Source of the DNA: an uncultured bacterium | GTDB taxonomy: Bacteria; Planctomycetota; Phycisphaerae; Phycisphaerales; SM1A02 | Assembly: GCA_903861235.1 (NCBI GenBank) | Contig: CAIOTP010000200.1 | Span: forward strand, 1-13,617 | Direction: 5' to 3' | DNA length: 13,617 bases | Shown: positions 1 to 5,873 of the stretch, piece after piece | How the letters are laid out: each line of letters opens with the position of its first letter | How positions within the stretch are numbered: position 1 is the stretch's first letter | Made by a program: the position numbers and the translations under genes | Notes under the pieces: generated by a model | What the model was told of the DNA's origin: nothing | Databases searched by the model: none | What the model saw: the letters and a program-made list of their open reading frames with translations, nothing else

Positions 1-254
1 CCATGGACCACGGGATCAACATCGAGCACGCCTGCGGCGGCGTCTGTGCCTGCAGCACCTGTCATGTCTACGTGGAGAAGGGCATGGACCAGCTCACCGA
101 GGCCACCGAGTCCGAGGAGGACCGCGTGGAGGAGGCGCCGGCCATCCAGCGGAACAGCCGGCTGAGCTGCCAGTGCGAGATCCGCGGCAAGGGCCCCATC
201 GTGGTGCGTGTGCCCGCGTGGAACCGCAACGCGATCAAGGAAATTCCGCACTGA
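1..254 (+). CDS. fdx: ISC-type 2Fe-2S ferredoxin (3' part)
   Basis: This is the C-terminal part of an adrenodoxin/ISC-type [2Fe-2S] ferredoxin, an electron donor for Fe-S cluster assembly in the cytoplasm. About 83 residues are visible. The motif HACGGVCACSTCH holds the first three cluster ligands in the CX5CX2C spacing (Cys 11, 17 and 20, counted from the ATG at position 3). The fourth ligand is the first Cys of RLSCQC (Cys 56). The tail VVRVPAWNRNAIKEIPH resembles the end of E. coli Fdx. By alignment to that protein roughly 29 N-terminal residues are missing, so the ATG at position 3 is probably an internal Met and the true start lies upstream of the window. The stop is one base before iscX, matching the fdx-iscX order of proteobacterial isc operons. 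Identification is firm; only the 5' end is unknown. Confidence 0.92.
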   Translation, partial: MDHGINIEHACGGVCACSTCHVYVEKGMDQLTEATESEEDRVEEAPAIQRNSRLSCQCEIRGKGPIVVRVPAWNRNAIKEIPH

Positions 255-255
255 C

Positions 256-465
256 ATGCCCGGCCGCCTTCACTGGCTCCAGGTGCAGCGGATCGCGGAG
301 GAACTCGTGGAGGTCCACCCGGACATCGACCCGATGACCGTGGCCTTCCCGCGGCTCAAGGCGCTCGTGATGGCGTTGCCCGACTTCATGGAGGAGCCAG
401 GGCACCCCTGCAACGAGAGGATCCTCGAGGCCATCCAGCAGGCGTGGATCGACGAGCGGGCGTGA
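256..465 (+). CDS. iscX: Fe-S assembly protein IscX
   Basis: This is a 69-residue acidic protein of the IscX (YfhJ) family. The E. coli member binds the cysteine desulfurase IscS at the frataxin site and tunes iron delivery to the ISC machinery. Family features are the N-terminal LHWL, the central HPDIDPMTVAFPRL (E. coli has YPDLDPKTVRFTDM), DFMEEP, and the C-terminal NERILEAIQQAWIDE. The length is close to the family's usual 66 residues. I chose the ATG at 256, one base after the ferredoxin stop. The same frame is open from 208, but that extension lies inside the ferredoxin gene and has no family similarity. AAGGAAA about 12 bases upstream, in the end of fdx, could serve as ribosome binding site. 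The stop is one base from the stop of the convergent cls. Confidence 0.93.
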   Translation: MPGRLHWLQVQRIAEELVEVHPDIDPMTVAFPRLKALVMALPDFMEEPGHPCNERILEAIQQAWIDERA

Positions 466-466
466 G

Positions 467-1903
467 TCAGAGCAGCGGGCTCATGAGGCCCGCCGCACCC
501 TCGAGCAGTCGCCGACCCATGGGGCGGCGACGCCACCGGACCAGGTCCATCTCCTCGCTGCGGTCCATGTAGCCCTGCTGCAGCCGTCGCAGCCGCTCGG
601 AGAGCCGCTCGTCGTAGAGCAGCACCCCCATCTCGAAGTTGAGCTCGAAGCTGCGTCGGTCCAGGTTGGCGCTGGTCACCACGGACACCATGCGGTCCAC
701 CACGATCGTCTTGGCGTGCAGCAGGCCTCCGGTGAACTCGTGGATGCGCACGCCGCAGGCCAGCAGTTCCTCGTAGAGCCCTCGGCTGGCGCGCTGCACC
801 AGCCATGAGTCGTTGCGACGGGGAAGCACCAGGTGCGTGGCCACGCCCCGGCGAGCCGCCACGCCCAGCGCGGCCTGCATGGGCAGGTCGGGCACGAAGT
901 AGGGCGTGGTCAGCACGATCTCACGCCGAGCCAGCTGCACGGCCGCCTGCACCAGGCTGGTCATGGAATCGTTCCCGAAGTTGGGCCCCGTGGCCACCGC
1001 CTGTCCGGCCACGCCCTCCGGCTGGAAGGTGGGCTCGATCGCGAGCACCTCCGAGAGGTCCTCGTCGCGCTCCATGGACCAGTCCTCCACGAAGACCACC
1101 TGCAGCTCCCGTGCCAACGGTCCCTCGATGCGCACCACGCAGTCCACCCAGGGTGCGTATCTGGCCTTGGGCGCAAAGGCGGCCTCCGCGATGTTCTGGC
1201 TGCCGGTCCACGCCACCTGTCCGTCCACCACCAGCAGCTTGCGGTGGTTCCGCAGGTCCAGGCGGGCGAGCACGGCGCGGACCAACGACACGGGCAGGGC
1301 CGCGGTCACCTGCACGCCCGCCTTCTCCAGAAGCATGCGGGTCTCGCTGGACAGGAAGGCCTTGCTGCCCAGGGCGTCCACCAGCAGGCGGGTGGCCACG
1401 CCGCGGCGGGCGGCCCGGGCCAGGGCCTGCGCGATCGAACGACCCGCGGCGTCGTTCAGGAAGATGTAGGTGAGCAGGTGCACATGCCGGCGCGCGGCGT
1501 CGATGTCCGCCACCATGCGATCGATGTTCGCCGCGCTGTCGCCGCTCAGGTCGACCCGGTTGCCGCCGAGCACGGGACCATGGCTCACGGAGGTCGCCAG
1601 CGCGGCCAGCTGCCGCTGATCCTCGTTCAGCGTCACCTGCATGCTGCGCGGGTCCTGGTGCCGGTGCACGGTCGGGGTGTCCACCTTGGCCACGATCGCC
1701 GCGTGGCGGGCGGCCCGGCGGCGTCCCACCCGGCTCTCGCCCACCAGCAGGTACAGCCCGATGCCCGCCAAGGGAAGGGCCATCACCGTGACGATCCACG
1801 CGGTGGCCACCGCAGGCTTGCGTCCGCGGCGCACCAGCACCAGGCCGGCGACCGCCAGCTGGGCAGCGAACTCGGCGTACAGGAAGACGGGATGGATGCT
1901 CAC
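467..1903 (-). CDS. cls: Cardiolipin synthase (phospholipase D family)
   Basis: A 478-residue membrane-bound cardiolipin synthase, which condenses two phosphatidylglycerols into cardiolipin and glycerol at the inner membrane. Two hydrophobic segments come first (about residues 6-24 and 33-54), as in ClsA. Two phospholipase D HKD motifs follow: H220-R-K222-LLVV-D227 with GSQN after it, and H396-A-K398-TIVV-D403 followed by TSANLDRRS. TPYFVPD at 333-339 and the length are also typical of ClsA. The start is GTG at 1903. The next ATG-like choices are out of frame, and starting here keeps the first membrane segment. Upstream there is only a poor Shine-Dalgarno. The gene lies 22 bases after greA and its start overlaps the stop of an 8-codon mini-ORF (see findings), so translation may be coupled. 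It is the last gene of the seven-gene leftward operon. Confidence 0.93.
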   Translation of the reverse strand: MSIHPVFLYAEFAAQLAVAGLVLVRRGRKPAVATAWIVTVMALPLAGIGLYLLVGESRVGRRRAARHAAIVAKVDTPTVHRHQDPRSMQVTLNEDQRQLAALATSVSHGPVLGGNRVDLSGDSAANIDRMVADIDAARRHVHLLTYIFLNDAAGRSIAQALARAARRGVATRLLVDALGSKAFLSSETRMLLEKAGVQVTAALPVSLVRAVLARLDLRNHRKLLVVDGQVAWTGSQNIAEAAFAPKARYAPWVDCVVRIEGPLARELQVVFVEDWSMERDEDLSEVLAIEPTFQPEGVAGQAVATGPNFGNDSMTSLVQAAVQLARREIVLTTPYFVPDLPMQAALGVAARRGVATHLVLPRRNDSWLVQRASRGLYEELLACGVRIHEFTGGLLHAKTIVVDRMVSVVTSANLDRRSFELNFEMGVLLYDERLSERLRRLQQGYMDRSEEMDLVRWRRRPMGRRLLEGAAGLMSPLL

Positions 1904-1925
1904 GGGAGACGTCCCGCGTGCGCCA

Positions 1926-2393
1926 TCACACGATCGCCACGATCAGGTAGCGGCGCTCGCCGCGGGGCAGCTCCACGCGCACGGTCTCGTTCACGCGGGC
2001 CCGCATCAGGGCCGTGCCCAAGGGGCTGGTGACCGTCACCTCGAGCACGTCGTCGTCGCCGCCGGCGTCGCTCATCTGGCCGACCAGTCGGAAGATCTCC
2101 TCGCGGCCGTTGCCCACGTCCTTCACGCGGACCGTGGCCCCCAGGAAGACCATGTCCACGGGCACGTCCACCTCGCCCGCGACCTGCACCCGGGCCAGCT
2201 TGGCCTCCAGCTCGCGGATCTTGGCCTCGTTCATGGCCTGGTCCTCGCGGGCGGCGTGATAGTCGGCGTTCTCCTTCAGGTCGCCCTGCGCCCGGGCCTC
2301 GGCGATGCGCTGAGCGATCACCGGACGGAACTGGATCCATTCCGCCAGCTGGCTTTCCAGCTTCTCCTTGTCGGCCTTCGAGATCAGTTCCAT
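1926..2393 (-). CDS. greA: Transcription elongation factor GreA
   Basis: A 155-residue GreA, which enters the secondary channel of RNA polymerase and stimulates cleavage of backtracked RNA. The N-terminal coiled coil (about residues 1-75) carries the tip motif AQGDLKENADYHAAREDQ. Its two acidic residues, D38 and E41, correspond to the catalytic D41 and E44 of E. coli. The C-terminal FKBP-like domain (about 78-155) contains VFLGATVRV, TVTSPLGTALM and the ending VELPRGERRYLIVAI. The length matches the family's usual 155-160. The reading frame is open much further upstream, but the ATG at 2393 gives the exact family N-terminus (MELISKADKEKLESQL) and follows GGAA at a suitable distance. The gene sits 17 bases after the unknown membrane protein and 22 before cls. 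GreA is not usually linked to murein genes, so its expression may follow envelope synthesis here. Confidence 0.95.
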   Translation of the reverse strand: MELISKADKEKLESQLAEWIQFRPVIAQRIAEARAQGDLKENADYHAAREDQAMNEAKIRELEAKLARVQVAGEVDVPVDMVFLGATVRVKDVGNGREEIFRLVGQMSDAGGDDDVLEVTVTSPLGTALMRARVNETVRVELPRGERRYLIVAIV

Positions 2394-2410
2394 GGGAGTT
2401 CCGCGGCAAT

Positions 2411-3079
2411 CTAGCCGTGGGCGGTGGGGGTGGCAACCGAAGTCCGGGCAGGCCGCGTCCACCACCATGCCGCCGCCCACGCGCCGGCGGCGGCCAGCAT
2501 CAGGGCCGACACGCCTGGCCACACGCCGGACTGGGTCACGGCGCCGGCCTCGGAGCCCAGCATGAGCACCGCCATCACCGGACCCTGCAGCCAGGCCGGC
2601 GGTTCCTGCACGCCCATTCCCGCGGCCAGCAGCCGCAGGGGCAGGCCGAGCGTGGCCACCACGATGCAGATCAGCATGGCGAGCGATCGCCCGCGGGGGT
2701 CGCCCACGGCGATGGCCGCCGCCACCACAGCGCCCTCGATCAGCAGCCAGCCGAACAGGATCGCGTCCATCATGGCCAGGCGCTCCGGAGGCCAGGGCGT
2801 GGCCAGGCGAAGCGGCCAGATGACCACATGTGTGAGCGCCGCCAACGCGACCAGGTCCATGAGCACCCGCAGCATCGGCCATCGCTCGCGAGGTCCGCTC
2901 AGCCTGAGCAGAGGCCAGGCCACGCACAGGCCCACCGCCAGGCTGGCGATCATCAGCCGGATGCCCGGCGCGAAGCTGGCCAGTGAAGCCGCCACGGGCG
3001 GACGCAGGCCGATGCACAGCGCCCAGGAGCCGAAGATCCACAGCGAGGCCAGCAGCACCAGTCCGCGAGGCAGCGGCAT
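2411..3079 (-). CDS. Unknown polytopic membrane protein
   Basis: A 222-residue, very hydrophobic protein that I do not recognise. Six or seven membrane segments are visible, at about residues 5-25, 37-60, 70-92, 104-125, 131-153, 165-182 and 188-207. The last is Trp-rich (WAAAWWW) and is followed by a short hydrophilic tail. Short charged stretches such as RLSGPRER and GDPRGR separate the segments. There is no signal peptide cleavage site, no enzyme motif and no soluble domain. The ATG at 3079 is 19 bases after the ftsQ-like stop, and greA begins 17 bases downstream, so it is an operon member. Its position between a division-type protein and cardiolipin synthase suggests, by context only, an envelope role. 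GC content and style match its neighbours, so there is no sign of transfer. Confidence 0.8.
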   Translation of the reverse strand: MPLPRGLVLLASLWIFGSWALCIGLRPPVAASLASFAPGIRLMIASLAVGLCVAWPLLRLSGPRERWPMLRVLMDLVALAALTHVVIWPLRLATPWPPERLAMMDAILFGWLLIEGAVVAAAIAVGDPRGRSLAMLICIVVATLGLPLRLLAAGMGVQEPPAWLQGPVMAVLMLGSEAGAVTQSGVWPGVSALMLAAAGAWAAAWWWTRPARTSVATPTAHG

Positions 3080-3098
3080 GCCCCGAGGCTAGCCGGCC

Positions 3099-3950
3099 TC
3101 AGCGGATGGCGACGCAATCCGTGCGAAGGTCCAGCTGGTCACCCACGGCGTCGATCCGGCCGTAGTGCTCGTGGAGCCAGCCCAGGTAGTCCAGCTTCTG
3201 CCGCGCCGGAACCTCGGCGGCGCCTTCGCGTCCCGGCAGCCTTCCCCAGGTCAGGGTGCAGCCTCGGGCGGTCTTCATCCTCACGCATCCGTCCTCCGCC
3301 ATCCCACCCAGGTCGATCCACGCCACCTGCGAGCGCCACGGGCGCTGGTCGATCAGGCGAGCCACCGCCATGCCCGCGGACAGGTCTTCCCCCTCCCATC
3401 GGGTGCCGTAGGTGGAAGGGCGTGGGTGCCGGGCGTTCTCGATGCGGATCAGGCTGCGGGGCGCCGAGCCCACCCGATAGCAGCGGGGGAGCAGTCGCCC
3501 ATGCAGGTCCACCAGATGGTCGTAACCGGCCTCGCGCACCACCGCGAAGGGAACGGTCCAGTCGCCCTCCACGATCACCTCGTTTCCGCCGGTGCGGCGG
3601 ACCTGGCGGATCTCCTCGAACCAGCCGGTCGACGCCAGAGCATCCTTGGCCGAGGCCAGTCCACTCCGATCCATGGCCGAGCCGTTCAACTTCTCCGCCA
3701 CCAGGTCGGCCAGCGGCGAGATCTCCGCGTCCGTCATCCAGGGGGGGCGGTTCTCGAAGAGCACCGCCAGGGGTTCGCCGGTCACGGTGCGGCAGGCCTC
3801 GGCCCGGAGGGCGGGCACTCCCATGCCCAGCGCCAGGGCCATGGCCGCGATGGCGGCGGTCCATCCCGCCCCGGCCAGCAGGGGCCGCAGCGAGGCCCAT
3901 CGTTCGGAGAGCGAGGGTGCAGGGGACGACTTGGAGCGACGGCGAGCCAT
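3099..3950 (-). CDS. ftsQ: FtsQ/DivIB-like bitopic membrane protein
   Basis: A 283-residue protein with the FtsQ layout: a basic, Ser-rich cytoplasmic N-terminus (MARRRSKSS), one membrane helix at about 27-48, and a periplasmic remainder. A divergent POTRA-like segment (about 70-135) reads ...LASTGWFEEIRQVRRTGGNEVIVEGDWTVPFA. This fits the FtsQ pattern of W-x-V/I near an arginine pair, then a strand and P-V/F-A. HLVDLHGRLLP then matches the 'vd..G.llp' element after POTRA, and the C-terminal LDLRTDCVAIR matches 'vDLRy..g.av'. FtsQ scaffolds the divisome in the periplasm. Its place directly after murC-murB-ddl is the classical dcw position and is strong support. Sequence support alone is weak, so it could be another POTRA protein. 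It lies 61 bases after ddl, the widest gap in the operon. No ftsA or ftsZ follows. Confidence 0.68.
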   Translation of the reverse strand: MARRRSKSSPAPSLSERWASLRPLLAGAGWTAAIAAMALALGMGVPALRAEACRTVTGEPLAVLFENRPPWMTDAEISPLADLVAEKLNGSAMDRSGLASAKDALASTGWFEEIRQVRRTGGNEVIVEGDWTVPFAVVREAGYDHLVDLHGRLLPRCYRVGSAPRSLIRIENARHPRPSTYGTRWEGEDLSAGMAVARLIDQRPWRSQVAWIDLGGMAEDGCVRMKTARGCTLTWGRLPGREGAAEVPARQKLDYLGWLHEHYGRIDAVGDQLDLRTDCVAIR

Positions 3951-4011
3951 GACCGGCCAGATATCGGCGCGGCGCCCGGCGCGAGTCGAATTTACGCCGG
4001 TGCGGCCGGAC
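3951..4011 (-). promoter_or_regulatory. ddl-ftsQ gap with possible internal promoter
   Basis: This 61-base gap is the largest inside the leftward operon. On the minus strand it has an AT-rich patch (GTAAATTCGAC, 3995-3985), a short GCGCC/GGCGC inverted repeat, and TATCTG ending seven bases before the ftsQ-like ATG. TAAATT or TATCTG could be a -10 box, but neither has a clear -35 partner. No Shine-Dalgarno is visible. It may hold a second promoter for ftsQ-like and downstream genes. Confidence 0.22.
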
Positions 4012-4911
4012 TCAGCGGCTGGTCACCGTGGCCCGGGCCATGGCGCGTTCCACCAGCAGGGTGGTCAACCGCTCCATGGGCAATCCCACGTGGGCCGCCG
4101 CCTTGGGGACCAGCGAGTGGTCGGTCATCCCGGGCATCGTGTTCGCCTCCAGGAACCACGGTCCTCGCTCGTCCAGCAGGAAGTCCACCCGGGCCACGTC
4201 CCGCAGGCCCAGCCGTCGCCATGCCTTGCGGGCGAAGTCGCGCATCGCTTCGGCCGTGCCCGGGGGCAGATCAGGGTCGATCAGGTACTCGGTGTCGTCA
4301 CGGAGGTACTTCGCCTCGTAGTCGTACAGACCCGACTTGGGGCGGATCTCGATGATCGGCAGCGTGCGGTCCTCGAGCAGACCGACCGTCATTTCCCGTC
4401 CCCGGATGAAGCTCTCGGCCATCAGGCGAGGTCGCCGAGCATGAAGTCCTGGTCGCTCCCGATCCACATCCGCTCGGGTCAGGCACACCCGCAGGTCCAC
4501 ACTGCTGCCGTCGTCGCAGGGCTTCAGCACCAGGGGCGGTTCCAGGGTCACCGGATCGCCCTCGGTCACCACCTGCGAGGCCGGCGTCGGCACGCCCACT
4601 TCGGCGACGGCCCTCTTGCCGGCGGGCTTGTCCATGGCCAGTCGGGCCGCGGCGGGCAGGCAGCCCACGAAGGGTCGGCCGTCCGCCACCAGCAGTTCCT
4701 GCAGAGGCCCGCCCTCGCCCCACGGTCCGTGCAGCACCGGGAACACCACCTCGCCAGGCATGCCTCGAAGTTCGTCCAGACCGGGGCGATCGATCACGCG
4801 CTCCTCCACACGGGCGCCGCCTCGCCGCAGCGCGGCCACCACCTGCCCGCCGCTCTTCAGGCTGACCTCGTGCTCCGCATCCGGGCCACCCATCAGAACC
4901 AGCACATGCAT
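4012..4911 (-). CDS. ddl: D-alanine--D-alanine ligase
   Basis: A 299-residue ATP-grasp ligase that joins two D-alanines for the murein pentapeptide. The N-terminal GGPDAEHEVSLKSG (8-21) carries the conserved Glu 15. HGPWGEGGPLQELL (61-74) is the second signature; the family usually has HGxxGEDG, so one Asp is Gly here. VLKPCDDGSSV (128-138) and the EIRPKSGLYDYEAKY block (188-202) follow. YDYEAKY points to a D-Ala-D-Ala enzyme rather than a D-lactate type. RVDF (241-244) and LEANTMPGMTDHSLVPKAA (254-272) supply the metal ligands and the C-terminal signature. The length is slightly short of the usual 305-320. The ATG at 4911 shares one base with the murB stop (TGATG), so translation is probably coupled. 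Confidence 0.96.
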   Translation of the reverse strand: MHVLVLMGGPDAEHEVSLKSGGQVVAALRRGGARVEERVIDRPGLDELRGMPGEVVFPVLHGPWGEGGPLQELLVADGRPFVGCLPAAARLAMDKPAGKRAVAEVGVPTPASQVVTEGDPVTLEPPLVLKPCDDGSSVDLRVCLTRADVDRERPGLHARRPRLMAESFIRGREMTVGLLEDRTLPIIEIRPKSGLYDYEAKYLRDDTEYLIDPDLPPGTAEAMRDFARKAWRRLGLRDVARVDFLLDERGPWFLEANTMPGMTDHSLVPKAAAHVGLPMERLTTLLVERAMARATVTSR

Positions 4912-5873
4912 CAGATCGCTCCTGCGCGGTCGCCGCGCTTCCAGAAGGCCACCTCGGTCTGCAGGGTCACCCCGTGCGCCTGACGCACGCCCTCCACGAT
5001 CGCCTCGACCAGCCGACGCACATCCGCCGCCTTGCCGCCGCGGTCCACGCAGATGAAGTTCGCGTGCGTGGGGCTGACGCTCGCGCCGCCCTCCCGGCGG
5101 CCCTTCAGGCCCGCCCGGTCGATCAGCATGCCGGCGCTCACGCGCTCGCCCGAGGGCAGCGTGGGGTTGCGGAACATGCAGCCGGCGGAGTTCTCGGCCA
5201 TGGGCTGCGACTCCTTCTTGTAGCGCATGTGCTCACGCACCCGGTCGCGCACCGCGGCCGCGTCGTCGCCGCGAAGCTGCAGGCACGCCTCGGCCACGAT
5301 GCCCCTCGGCAGCGTCGTGTGCCGGTAGGCGAAGCCGATGGCGGGCCGGGCGATCTCGTGCAGGCGACCTTCGCCATCCACCAGGGTCACGCTCTCCACC
5401 ACGTCGCCGATGGCACCGAACTTTCCGCCCGCGTTCATCCAGATTGCGCCGCCCACGCTCGCGGGGATGCCGGACATGGCCTCCAGACCGGCCCAGCCCA
5501 GGCGGGCGGCCTCGTGCATCAGCTTGGACATGTCCGCCCCGGCGCCCGCCCGCACGCGGCCAGGCACGCCGTCGGCCTCGAAGGTCCATCCGGCGAACGA
5601 GCCGCGGTCCAGCCGCAGCACCACGCCGTCCACGCCCGAATCGTCCACCAGCAGGTTGGCGCCCGAGCCCAGCACCCGGACCGGCACGCCCGCGCCGCGA
5701 CATCGCCGGAGCGTCTCCTGCAGCGCCGGCAGGTCCTGCGGGTGCACCAGGGCGTCGCAAGGGCCGCCCACGCCGAACCAGGTCAGCGGAGCCAGAGGCG
5801 CGCTCGGCACGATCTCGGCCGACACGCCTTCCAGAAGGCTCGTGATCGATGCGGTCATGGCGTCAACCGGCAT
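4911..5873 (-). CDS. murB: UDP-N-acetylenolpyruvoylglucosamine reductase MurB
   Basis: A 320-residue FAD flavoenzyme that reduces UDP-GlcNAc-enolpyruvate to UDP-MurNAc with NADPH in the cytoplasm. The N-terminal FAD domain shows LTWFGVGGPCDALV, VLGSGANLLVDDSGVDGVV (67-85) and GLEAMSGIPASVGGAIWMNAGG (129-150). FAYRHT (181-186) provides the substrate-binding Tyr-Arg. ENSAGCMFRNP (227-237) holds the proton-donor position, which is Cys 232 rather than the usual Ser. The C-terminal AGMLIDRAGLKG, SPTHANFI and Glu 307 in LQTEVAFW complete the substrate-binding domain; Glu 307 is the usual second catalytic acid. The ATG at 5873 has GGAG six bases upstream, while the next in-frame ATG (5858) has no ribosome binding site. 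This start overlaps the murC stop by 11 bases. Confidence 0.96.
   Translation of the reverse strand: MPVDAMTASITSLLEGVSAEIVPSAPLAPLTWFGVGGPCDALVHPQDLPALQETLRRCRGAGVPVRVLGSGANLLVDDSGVDGVVLRLDRGSFAGWTFEADGVPGRVRAGAGADMSKLMHEAARLGWAGLEAMSGIPASVGGAIWMNAGGKFGAIGDVVESVTLVDGEGRLHEIARPAIGFAYRHTTLPRGIVAEACLQLRGDDAAAVRDRVREHMRYKKESQPMAENSAGCMFRNPTLPSGERVSAGMLIDRAGLKGRREGGASVSPTHANFICVDRGGKAADVRRLVEAIVEGVRQAHGVTLQTEVAFWKRGDRAGAI

Noticed and set aside
833..2032. A 399-codon open frame on + opposite cls
   Set aside because: It is antisense to a clear cardiolipin synthase; its His/Gly/Arg-rich composition is typical of high-GC shadow frames and shows no domain.
2394..3041. In-frame upstream extension of greA to 371 codons
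   Set aside because: It overlaps the membrane protein gene in another frame, while the GreA N-terminus matches the family from the ATG at 2393.
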